Assembly (NCBI GenBank): GCA_947630885.1
Contig: CANRJI010000013.1
Location: 1 to 16,029 of the forward strand
Length of the DNA stretch: 16,029 nucleotides
Source of the DNA: an uncultured Bacilli bacterium
GTDB lineage: Bacteria > Bacillota_I > Bacilli_A > RF39 > UBA660
Direction: 5' to 3'
Positions 6,037 to 13,477 of the stretch are shown one piece after another. The notes beneath the pieces are model-generated. The model did no database searches and had not been told where the DNA came from. It was given only the letters and a program-made list of their open reading frames with translations. Every line of letters begins with the position of its first letter. Positions within the stretch are counted from its first letter, which is position 1. Both the position numbers and the translations under genes were made by a program.

Positions 6037-8154
6037 TTAATCATCACTAAAGAAATCATCAAAGAAATCATCATCACTGGTACTTTTATCGTACATCTTA
6101 TCAACCTGATTAACATTATCATCAGGCTTTTCCCATACTGGAGGACCTTCTTCTGTTTTCTCCTCATAGACAGCTTCTTGAACGTCATCAACTACTTTGC
6201 TATTATCTGCTGAAGAAGAAGTTTCTTCTTGCTCCATTTCTGCAATTTTGGCATCAATTTTTTTAACCAAATCATCAATATTAAAACTGCTATCACTAGA
6301 TGAATTATCATTACCTAAAAGAGGATCTGACCTTAAACTATCAAATGGATTACGATTGAAAGAAGGACCAGAGAAAGGACTTCCCCCTCCAAATAAGCTA
6401 GGGCCACCAAATGGGCTATTATTTGGAGTAAACTCACCCATTGCTTCCATTTTCTCTTTTTTCTTTGCTTTAACGAACTCTCTTATATCAAACAACTCAA
6501 CATTACGCACTTCCCTCGTAGGTGGAGTTGCCTTTGGATAAGTTCTTCCCCAATCAACTTCAAAGTCTGTTTGAAATCTCGTTTTATAAGGAAAAAGCCT
6601 TCTTCTTAAAACAATAATTTCAAATTTATTTAACCTTTGTAAATCACTTACTGTAACAAGAGGTGTCGACGCTGTTTTATCTTTCTCTTTTGATTTAACT
6701 TCACCACACATTTTACTTATTTCTTCAAGAGCAGCTATCTCACTACTAATCAAATATACTAGATTACAGTTACCACGTATTGTATCTCCATCTTCTTTAC
6801 CATATACTTTCGTAAGCTGAGCAAAGTTCTGGATAATGAAAGTAAATCTAATAAGCCTACTTCTTGCAGCCGTAACCATTGTTGTAACATCCTTTAAAGG
6901 TGGCATATTGGCAAACTCATCAAGAACAAAATTTGTTCTAAATGGAAGCTTTCCACCACTTTCCTGTGCTACATCGATAAGTGTTTCATAACACTGTTTA
7001 ATAAAAATAGTAGCAAGAGGATGTAAAGTCTTTTTTTCATCCTGAACAATTAAAAATACCGCTGTTTTCTTCCTACCGATATCTCTCATATCAAAATCAC
7101 TATATGAAAGCATTTCCGATAAATTTTCTCTTGAAGAAAACAATTTTACCTTTTGCTTAAATGTTGCAATAATACCTTGTTTCGTTTCATCGGCTGTAAA
7201 AACAGTACCAGAAGCATTAATATAAGCTGGTTTTGAAGGATCTTTCCCATTAAAATACTCTTTTATATAATTATTATTAGGTCCACCAAATCTCTCTTCA
7301 CCTAAACTACTCATCAAGTTCAAACTATTAAGATTGATTTGTGCTTCTGTTCCATCTTCAAAAAGTCCTAAAGCAAGACCAGTAAAATAATCCGCTGCCG
7401 TCTTTTCCCAAAAAGGATCACCACTTGACTTTTCTTCATATAAAATATTTAAAGCTAGGTCATCCAAAAGCTCAATTGCCTTATCCATATTTCCATTTTT
7501 ATATAATGTATATGGTAGTGTCATTGGATTCCAAGCATTACCCCTTCCCGGATCCCTAAAATTCAAAGTAATAATATTATAGCCCTCTGCTTTTAAAAGT
7601 TCCGCTGTTGCTTCATAAAGTTCACCCTTAGGGTCAGTCAAAATTATCGACTCATCATGCTTAGCAAGTAACTTAATCATTGGCTTAGCTACAATAACCG
7701 TTTTACCACTACCAGTAGCACCCATAACTAAGTAATGATCTTCACCATTATCTACCCACATCTTACCCCTTTTACTATATAAGGCAATGCCAGCTGCCGG
7801 AATTCTATCGTCTTTAATATTTACAACATTCAACCCTTTTTTAAACTCACTGTCAGTAGCCCATCTTGAATAGCCTTTTTCTTTTTTACTACCAATACTG
7901 AATCCAAAGCCCTTTTCATGACCAAAAATATATGATTTAACCGCTAAAAAAAGTCCTACCATTGTCGATAAAAATAAAAAGAAAGTCATCCCAATATACC
8001 TAGGAGTAAAAGCTCTAAAAGGCAAAAAGCCATAAAATCTTCCTTCTGAAACTAAACTAGATACATTAAGGACTCCAATACAACAAAGATATAATAGAAA
8101 TACACAAAATATGCAAAATATAATTAAATCCTTTTTTTCAACCTTTAATTTCAT
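6037..8154 (-). CDS. virD4: VirD4/TraG-type coupling ATPase of the T4SS
   Basis: Type IV coupling protein: a membrane-bound hexameric ATPase that recruits the substrate (DNA-protein complex or effector) to the secretion channel. It has 705 residues from the ATG at 8152-8154, which is 7 nt from GGAGGA; a TTG five codons upstream overlaps that site. Two N-terminal membrane segments (about 10-30 and 55-75) precede the TraG-like ATPase domain: Walker A GATGSGKT (145-152), LTDPKGELYE, GRGNAWNPM, and Walker B FVLDEFAN (409-416). From about 575 the chain is low-complexity: Gly/Pro/Phe-rich (575-605), an acidic segment with a short helix (IDDLVKKIDAKIAEMEQEE), and a tip of aspartates and phenylalanines (DDDFFDDFFSDD). 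Variable acidic tails in this family often bind substrates or accessory factors. It is separated from the other T4SS genes by its own strong promoter. Confidence 0.92.
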   Translation of the reverse strand: MKLKVEKKDLIIFCIFCVFLLYLCCIGVLNVSSLVSEGRFYGFLPFRAFTPRYIGMTFFLFLSTMVGLFLAVKSYIFGHEKGFGFSIGSKKEKGYSRWATDSEFKKGLNVVNIKDDRIPAAGIALYSKRGKMWVDNGEDHYLVMGATGSGKTVIVAKPMIKLLAKHDESIILTDPKGELYEATAELLKAEGYNIITLNFRDPGRGNAWNPMTLPYTLYKNGNMDKAIELLDDLALNILYEEKSSGDPFWEKTAADYFTGLALGLFEDGTEAQINLNSLNLMSSLGEERFGGPNNNYIKEYFNGKDPSKPAYINASGTVFTADETKQGIIATFKQKVKLFSSRENLSEMLSYSDFDMRDIGRKKTAVFLIVQDEKKTLHPLATIFIKQCYETLIDVAQESGGKLPFRTNFVLDEFANMPPLKDVTTMVTAARSRLIRFTFIIQNFAQLTKVYGKEDGDTIRGNCNLVYLISSEIAALEEISKMCGEVKSKEKDKTASTPLVTVSDLQRLNKFEIIVLRRRLFPYKTRFQTDFEVDWGRTYPKATPPTREVRNVELFDIREFVKAKKKEKMEAMGEFTPNNSPFGGPSLFGGGSPFSGPSFNRNPFDSLRSDPLLGNDNSSSDSSFNIDDLVKKIDAKIAEMEQEETSSSADNSKVVDDVQEAVYEEKTEEGPPVWEKPDDNVNQVDKMYDKSTSDDDFFDDFFSDD
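6049..6072 (-). repeat. Tandem 12-bp repeat encoding the VirD4 tail
   Basis: Two exact adjacent copies of AAAGAAATCATC (+ strand) encode DDFF-DDFF at the extreme C-terminus of VirD4. Recent slippage or selection for the motif are both possible. Confidence 0.8.
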
Positions 8155-8161
8155 TTGTAAT

Positions 8162-8167
8162 TCCTCC
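8162..8167 (-). promoter_or_regulatory. Ribosome binding site that fixes the virD4 start
   Basis: GGAGGA on the minus strand, 7 nt before the ATG at 8154. It overlaps the alternative TTG start region at 8167-8169, which is therefore rejected. Confidence 0.8.
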
Positions 8168-8183
8168 AAAAATAACTAACCAT

Positions 8184-8212
8184 ATTATATCATTATTAAC
8201 AATAATTGTAAA
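8184..8212 (-). promoter_or_regulatory. Near-consensus promoter of virD4
   Basis: On the minus strand TTTACA (8207-8212), a 17-nt spacer and a perfect TATAAT (8184-8189). It is the best promoter in the window and predicts a leader of about 23 nt. It allows the coupling protein to be made independently of the channel operon. Confidence 0.85.
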
Positions 8213-8243
8213 TTATTTTTCCATTCTAAAATCCCAATAATTG
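8200..8243. promoter_or_regulatory. Paired CAAT-A-ATTG palindromes at the virD4 promoter
   Basis: The odd palindrome CAATAATTG occurs at 8200-8208, overlapping the -35 box, and again at 8235-8243, in the same orientation with a 35-bp period (between three and four helical turns). It is a possible twin operator. The sequence is AT-rich, so confidence is modest. Confidence 0.35.
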
Positions 8244-8245
8244 AA

Positions 8246-8280
8246 ATAAAAGAATAGAATTAACAGTAAATCCTATTCTT
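8246..8280 (-). terminator. Weak hairpin at the end of the T4SS channel operon
   Basis: On the minus strand AAGAATAG (which includes the stop of the VirB8-like gene) pairs with CTATTCTT across a 15-nt loop, followed by TTATTTC. The AT-rich 8-bp stem and broken T run suggest partial termination, with some read-through into virD4. Confidence 0.4.
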
Positions 8281-9142
8281 CAACATTATTACCAAATGAA
8301 AAATCAACTTTATAATTTAAAACAGCATCTTCTGTAAATTTGTAATTATTACCTTTAACATCAATTACACTATATACCCTCTTATCATCAATCTCATCAA
8401 CCTTACATTTATCAGCAATTGTCGAAGTTTTATCAATGTTATCAGTAACATAATCACGATAACTATCAACTGTCGAATATTTTTCTTTCATTGAATCACT
8501 AAGTAAATCATATGTCGAATCAACATCACGCGATAATTTATTAAAAAAGTCGGACAAATAAATAGAACAAACCTGCTCCTTATCTATGAAATCCGAAGCA
8601 ATAAGAGCATTGTTACTATTTCTTGCAATTTCAATTTTTTTCTTACTATTGATAATCTTTTTAACACTATTATCTTGAGCAGGATATAGAGAATAAGATC
8701 CGCTACTAAAATCAATATTAATAACTATTCTAAAATCATCATCAAATTTTTCTTCATCTTGATAAGTATTTTTATATATTTCTCCTACTACATAATACAT
8801 AAAATTACTACCTATTTGAACGAAATCCATTGACTTAACACTAACGGTTGCATCAATACCGTAAGTATCAACCTTTTCTAAGACATTATCATAAGTTATC
8901 CCATTATCTTGAATGTATTTTTCATCAAGAATATTATAAACACCAACATTATCATGAGTTGCAATCAAATTTATATAATTATTAATATACCCGACATTTG
9001 TAAAAAAGTTATTATATTCTTCAACAGAAGCCAATTTTTGAAAATTACTTTTCCTATTAACAAATAAGATAAGAACAAGAAAAACAACACATACAGCAAC
9101 AACAACAATTAATGTTCTAATATCATCTTTGTGTTTAGACAT
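8273..9142 (-). CDS. VirB8/TcpC-like T4SS protein
   Basis: A 289-residue bitopic membrane protein: short basic N-terminus in the cytoplasm, one membrane segment (about 10-28) and a large exported part. The exported part appears to contain two similar halves, each with a helix-turn pattern of the form (V)YN/YDxL-x(n)-K-Y followed by a D-Y/N-V helix: NVGVYNILDEKYIQDN near 66-82, and DSTYDLLSDSMKEKYSTV further on. Two tandem NTF2-like folds are the known architecture of Gram-positive VirB8 proteins (TcpC type). In those systems VirB8 links the channel ATPases to the outer parts. Two cysteines lie in the exported region (QVCSIYL and DKCKVD). The gene begins behind AAGGAGG that overlaps the stop region of the hydrolase gene. 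The call rests on topology, internal duplication and position; sequence identity to named members was not testable. Confidence 0.68.
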   Translation of the reverse strand: MSKHKDDIRTLIVVVAVCVVFLVLILFVNRKSNFQKLASVEEYNNFFTNVGYINNYINLIATHDNVGVYNILDEKYIQDNGITYDNVLEKVDTYGIDATVSVKSMDFVQIGSNFMYYVVGEIYKNTYQDEEKFDDDFRIVINIDFSSGSYSLYPAQDNSVKKIINSKKKIEIARNSNNALIASDFIDKEQVCSIYLSDFFNKLSRDVDSTYDLLSDSMKEKYSTVDSYRDYVTDNIDKTSTIADKCKVDEIDDKRVYSVIDVKGNNYKFTEDAVLNYKVDFSFGNNVEE

Positions 9143-9151
9143 ATTTCCTCC

Positions 9152-10765
9152 TTATCTGCACCCATTATTAACATAAGAAGCATAAACATCTGATGAAGCA
9201 TTTGCTCTCTTTGTACATGTATTCTTCGTATCGTAAGGTGCTTCAAAAATAACACAAAATTTATATGCCACGTCATTAGCACTCTTACTTCTATCCATAA
9301 CAGTATTATAAACACCAGTATAAGTATTTTCTAATTCATACATTAAAAATTCAAGTTGACTACCTATCGTATCATAACTGTTTGGAAATTTAGCCTTTAA
9401 ATTAGCATATCGACCATTATGCCACTGACAAAGACCATAACTTGTACCATTATCACCTAAGGCTGTTGGAATAAAAGAGCTCTCATGTTCCATATTTGTC
9501 ATAATTCCAGCAATACCATTATTTGGAATCCCCATACTTTTCAAAGTTAAACATACACTTTGTTTGTTAGATTCTCCTTCAACATAGCCACCACTACTAT
9601 ATTTAGGTCTAGAATTACTTGACGAAATATAATTCAATGGATCTACCCTATTACCATTCACAATTACTTCAAAATGTAAATGCGTACCTGTCGATCGACC
9701 ACTACTGCCCATTTTAGCAATAACTTGTCCTTGTTTAACAGTATCTCCTGCTCTTACAGTAATTGAGTCCTCATACAAATGTGCATAGAGAGTTCTATTT
9801 CCATCTCCATGCTCAATAATAACATAATTACCATAACCACCACCGCAAGGATCTTTATCAGGATTAGATGGACAAGTCGTCTCATCATTTAGAGTAGGAT
9901 AAATAACTTTTCCATCAGCAGAAGCTATAACATTTAAATCACCATAACCAATACCTCCTGTTGATATATCAACACCTTTATGACTAGCAACAACACCATC
10001 ATAAGGATCTACCCTCAATTCAAATGGTGAAGTAATTGTTACAGCAGCAGGATCACCACTAGCAAAAGTTATACCATTTTCGACAGTAACCTCATTGCTA
10101 CCAACAGGCCACCAATATTTAATATTATTAGAAACTTCAGAATAACTAGTAAACGTATTACCAACAAGCATATTGCCAATACCTTCAATATCAATAACAC
10201 CAATAGCCATAAGAGGAACAATAAAAATAAGAAGAAAAACTATTGGAATCAGAAATAACGAAAGAATGCCAAATACAACCAATTTATTTTTGCCAAAATT
10301 AGGAAGTAAACCTTTTATAGCTCCATTTAGAGAACTAGATTTCTGTTTGTCATCAGAATTTTCAGGCTGACCACCTACAGATGAAGCAGTATCAGTTAAA
10401 GAGTCACCTTTTTTTTGTGTACCACCATTAGAAGAACTACTACCACCACCCATTGCACCAGTAGCAGCATTAGTTAATAAACCTTTATTATTAGAAATAA
10501 CATTATCACTCTTAGCTAGTACATTTCTCATCACCGGACTACAATTTAATTTTTTACTAGCACTTTCTAATGCCTTTTGCCCGCCCTTTGTTTTTAAAGC
10601 AGTGCTCATTAGTTTCCCACCAACCGGGCCTGCACCTGCGTTCGCGGCAGCAGTAGCAGCTATCTCAGCAACATCTTTTCCCGCAGTTTCTGCTTTTTCT
10701 TTTTTAGTTGGTTCCTTAGTTGGCTCATTCGAAACTTCATTATTTTGCATATCATCCTGATTCAT
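9152..10765 (-). CDS. VirB1-like bifunctional cell-wall hydrolase (M23 peptidase + lysozyme-like domain)
   Basis: A 537-residue membrane-anchored enzyme expected to open peptidoglycan locally for the secretion channel. Residues 1-158 are cytoplasmic and low-complexity (Ala, Gly, Ser, Lys, Asn rich). A strong membrane segment spans about 160-190. An M23/LytM-type metallopeptidase domain (about 240-380) shows SHKGVDIS (zinc ligands H262 and D266), LYAHL (H329) and THLHFE (H362, H364), so it looks active; it has an extra loop CPSNPDKDPC. The C-terminal domain (about 395-535) resembles the phage-tail-lysozyme fold: GIAGIMTNMEHESSF with candidate catalytic Glu 427 or 429, then SYGLCQWHNGRY. The enzyme may thus cut both the peptide stems and the glycan. 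Seven cysteines lie in the exported part, unusual for Bacilli. It sits between virB4 and virB8 like Gram-positive conjugation hydrolases. Confidence 0.87.
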   Translation of the reverse strand: MNQDDMQNNEVSNEPTKEPTKKEKAETAGKDVAEIAATAAANAGAGPVGGKLMSTALKTKGGQKALESASKKLNCSPVMRNVLAKSDNVISNNKGLLTNAATGAMGGGSSSSNGGTQKKGDSLTDTASSVGGQPENSDDKQKSSSLNGAIKGLLPNFGKNKLVVFGILSLFLIPIVFLLIFIVPLMAIGVIDIEGIGNMLVGNTFTSYSEVSNNIKYWWPVGSNEVTVENGITFASGDPAAVTITSPFELRVDPYDGVVASHKGVDISTGGIGYGDLNVIASADGKVIYPTLNDETTCPSNPDKDPCGGGYGNYVIIEHGDGNRTLYAHLYEDSITVRAGDTVKQGQVIAKMGSSGRSTGTHLHFEVIVNGNRVDPLNYISSSNSRPKYSSGGYVEGESNKQSVCLTLKSMGIPNNGIAGIMTNMEHESSFIPTALGDNGTSYGLCQWHNGRYANLKAKFPNSYDTIGSQLEFLMYELENTYTGVYNTVMDRSKSANDVAYKFCVIFEAPYDTKNTCTKRANASSDVYASYVNNGCR

Positions 10766-10805
10766 TCTACTTCACCACCAAACTTAAAAAGTATTATTTT
10801 TTAAA

Positions 10806-12590
10806 CTACAATCCTCCGCCAGAACCAAATGATTCTAATTCTTCCTCAGTTACAATAACATTAATTTGCATTCTTCTATTACCACATACAAACAAAGCTT
10901 CTCCTTGACTAAATCTTTTAATTGATTCTTTTTCATTATCATTTAAATCAATTAGCATAGCCAAATCTTCAACAGCCTGTTTCTTTAGCCCCATTACTAA
11001 ATAATAAGAAGAATTATCAAAAATAGCTTTACCATGCATAAGTATACCATCAGCAACAAAGTCAGAAGGCTGTTGTGTAATAATTATTGTTCCCGTGTTA
11101 TACTTTCTAGCCCTTCTTTGCATTTGTGCCAAAAACTCAGCACCCAAATCATTTTTAGCTCCCAAAAGAACATGGGCTTCATCAACAGACAAAATTGTAT
11201 TAACATTTGGATTTAAACATAATCCCCATGCAAACTTTAATACATTAAATAAAAGTGCATTTCTAATATTAGCATCCGAATTCATAAGTTCTTTAATGTT
11301 AAATACAAGAAAATCACTTTCTGTATTAATTGACGTATGACCATTAAAGTAATATTGAAGTTCTCTAACTAAAGGTCTAAGCTTAAGCTCAAGTCTTTCC
11401 ATAACATCTCTTTCATGTGTTTTTTCTGTCATTGAAGTAAGTTTACTAGTTACAGTTACATAAACATCACTAAACGTTGGATAATCATTTGAAGTATATT
11501 TAGAAAAATCCGAAGTAAATGTTATGCCAAATCTTGCATAAGTATCTTGTACAACACCAGTAAATAAAGCTAGTACATCCTCTTCAATATCAGGTGAATA
11601 ATACTTCATAAAGGCCTTCAAAGATTGAAGTGTCTTATTAAGTACCGTATAGCCTAAACCATTCTTAATTTCGGTATCATCAGCGTCCATAATAACTTCA
11701 AGTGGATTTACCATTCCGTATTCTCCGCCTTTACCCAAGTCAACAACTTCGCCACCGTACATCTTGGTCATTTCACTAATTTCACCTTCAGGATCGACTG
11801 CAACAATCTGGTAACCATTACGAATATGGCTACGAAGAATAAGTTTAGCAGCGGTCGATTTACCACTACCAGAAGTACCCAAAATAATCATATTGGCATT
11901 ATTTCGATTATTTTCTTTCTTTAATTGATATAAAAATTGATTAAATAAAACAACACCACCAGAGAAATCAACACCTAAAAGAGTTGATAATCCATCATCT
12001 TTTATTGTATCAAAAATAAACGGATACATTGCAGCCATAGTTGGAGAAGGCATAGGAGTACCTATTCTATCTTCAATAATTTGTTTATCAAATATAGGAA
12101 GAATTGATTTAAGAACTCTTTCTTGCTCAAATCTTAAAGGTATAGCTCTAAGTTCCATCGCGTCCATATAATTTTTTAAACTTACCTTCTTCATCTCAAG
12201 CTCTTCTCTTGTATTAGCAGTTACCATAATATGCATTTGAAAATCAAATGTCTTAGCCTGAGAAGCAGTAAATTGTTGAATAAAATATTCTAGAGAATCA
12301 ACATCCTGTCTTATTCTCTCCTGAATTGTCCTATCCTTTTCTTGTTGATATTTACTTCGAAGGTCAGCAATTTCCTTATTAAGCATTTTAGCAAGTACAG
12401 AAAAAGGAACAGGTATGTGTTTAATAACAAGTTTAATTCCAGACATATTTGTTAAATTAGCCAAATATCCTGGCCCTATAAATCGAGGATACGAAATAAC
12501 CGTTAAAATAGTAGCATATTTATCACTGATAACAAAATCAGAAGCATTAAATTGCAACCCTTTTGGAGCAAGTTCACTTTTAAAATTCAT
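10806..12590 (-). CDS. virB4: VirB4-like T4SS ATPase, main part
   Basis: The 594-residue motor ATPase of the T4SS, active at the cytoplasmic face of the membrane. Residues 1-230 match the middle of VirB4 proteins (SDKYATILTVISYPR, then a helical segment with FTASQAKTFDFQMHIMVTA). The ATPase domain has Walker A GTSGSGKST (238-246), VDPEGE (265-270), MVNPLEV, Walker B ILSVDEAH (466-473) and TQQPSD (505-510). The first roughly 185 residues normally at the VirB4 N-terminus are encoded by the preceding gene; 185 plus 594 residues approximates a full-length family member. The ATG overlaps the previous stop codon (TAATG), and GGTGA lies 7 nt upstream, so translation is coupled and the split is not an obvious sequencing error. 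Confidence 0.93.
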   Translation of the reverse strand: MNFKSELAPKGLQFNASDFVISDKYATILTVISYPRFIGPGYLANLTNMSGIKLVIKHIPVPFSVLAKMLNKEIADLRSKYQQEKDRTIQERIRQDVDSLEYFIQQFTASQAKTFDFQMHIMVTANTREELEMKKVSLKNYMDAMELRAIPLRFEQERVLKSILPIFDKQIIEDRIGTPMPSPTMAAMYPFIFDTIKDDGLSTLLGVDFSGGVVLFNQFLYQLKKENNRNNANMIILGTSGSGKSTAAKLILRSHIRNGYQIVAVDPEGEISEMTKMYGGEVVDLGKGGEYGMVNPLEVIMDADDTEIKNGLGYTVLNKTLQSLKAFMKYYSPDIEEDVLALFTGVVQDTYARFGITFTSDFSKYTSNDYPTFSDVYVTVTSKLTSMTEKTHERDVMERLELKLRPLVRELQYYFNGHTSINTESDFLVFNIKELMNSDANIRNALLFNVLKFAWGLCLNPNVNTILSVDEAHVLLGAKNDLGAEFLAQMQRRARKYNTGTIIITQQPSDFVADGILMHGKAIFDNSSYYLVMGLKKQAVEDLAMLIDLNDNEKESIKRFSQGEALFVCGNRRMQINVIVTEEELESFGSGGGL

Positions 12591-13147
12591 TATGAAATCA
12601 CCGTCCCAAAATTAGTAGTCATTCCCCCATTAAGAAAATTATCTAAAATAATTCTTAAATCATCATTCGAAACTTGTACAGCTTCAAGCCCCGCTGATAA
12701 AAGACCAGAAATTAAAGTTCTAAGCCTCTTTTGAATCAAATCATCATTTTTTTCTTTAAATAATATATAGTACTCAGTATCTGTAATACTATTATTCATA
12801 AAATCATTAGCTTTATCAATATCTTGATTAATAAGTTTTCTAACAGCCGGATTACTAGTTTGATTATAAAGCAGTTGCAATCTCGATAAATAACTATTCA
12901 AATCAACAGGCCTGTCAGCTGATATAAGCCAAAACTCAAAATCAATCATATTATAAAAATTCTTTAAGGACACAATAACATTATCTTGTGTAATTTGATC
13001 CAAAATAAATATGTTTCTAGGTCTAATCTTAACCCCTGTAACTTTATACTTATTATTAAGTATAATAGAGCCATTTGCAATATTACTGATAGGTAACCAA
13101 TCTTCAGTATATCTTGTACCACTACTTTTCTTTGCCGAACTTGTCAT
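12590..13147 (-). CDS. TraC-like N-terminal partner of VirB4
   Basis: A 185-residue protein without membrane segments or an ATPase motif. Its pattern (DWLPISNIANGSIILNNKYK, then VTGVKIRPRNIFILD, FEFWLISADRPVDLNSYLSR, YYILFKEK) matches the N-terminal domain found in many Firmicutes VirB4/TraC ATPases, which packs against the membrane components. Here it is a separate gene whose stop codon shares a base with the start of the ATPase gene. It also begins 26 bp inside the end of the PrgI-like gene, so three genes overlap in series. A purine-rich GGAAGG sequence about 12 nt before the ATG is the only ribosome site. Probably it works in complex with the downstream ATPase. The alternative, an old nonsense split of one gene, is less likely given the clean coupled start. 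Confidence 0.75.
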   Translation of the reverse strand: MTSSAKKSSGTRYTEDWLPISNIANGSIILNNKYKVTGVKIRPRNIFILDQITQDNVIVSLKNFYNMIDFEFWLISADRPVDLNSYLSRLQLLYNQTSNPAVRKLINQDIDKANDFMNNSITDTEYYILFKEKNDDLIQKRLRTLISGLLSAGLEAVQVSNDDLRIILDNFLNGGMTTNFGTVIS

Positions 13148-13445
13148 AAAAACACCAACCCTTCCAAATATAATTTCCTTTTAACTTTTCTCTTATAAAT
13201 CTAAAAATACTTTGTATCGCACATAAAACATTATGATAATTAGGAACAGGAACTACCAGAAAGCCAGTCACCGCAACAGGTATACAAGATAACAATATAG
13301 CAATTGTATTATCCGACTGAATAACGACTAATGAAAATAACGACACAGCAGCTCCAATTCCAAACATAATTAAATCAAATGGCCGAAATATATTCAATAT
13401 AAGATTACCTTTTTTAGAATTAGCAGGAACCAAATATCCATTCAC
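13122..13445 (-). CDS. PrgI family / VirB3-like T4SS membrane protein
   Basis: A 107-residue protein with two membrane segments (about 24-43 and 47-66) and a cytoplasmic basic end. The motif VPVPNYHNVLCAIQSIFRF (65-83) followed by YIWKGW (92-97) is the signature of the PrgI family, the Gram-positive counterpart of VirB3, which anchors VirB4 at the membrane. The start is GTG (13443-13445); AGGAG lies about 11 nt upstream, a longer spacing than usual, so initiation may be modest. It overlaps the TraC-like gene by 26 bp. Order PrgI-VirB4 matches known Gram-positive conjugation operons. Confidence 0.87.
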   Translation of the reverse strand: MNGYLVPANSKKGNLILNIFRPFDLIMFGIGAAVSLFSLVVIQSDNTIAILLSCIPVAVTGFLVVPVPNYHNVLCAIQSIFRFIREKLKGNYIWKGWCFYDKFGKEK

Positions 13446-13477
13446 TATATATCACACTCCTTTTTTTCTTCAAATTA

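Noticed and set aside
5994..6191. Minus-strand open frame overlapping the end of virD4 in another frame
   Set aside because: Repetitive, Met/Ile/Asn-rich translation with no ribosome site; it reads out of frame through the repetitive VirD4 tail and the terminator.
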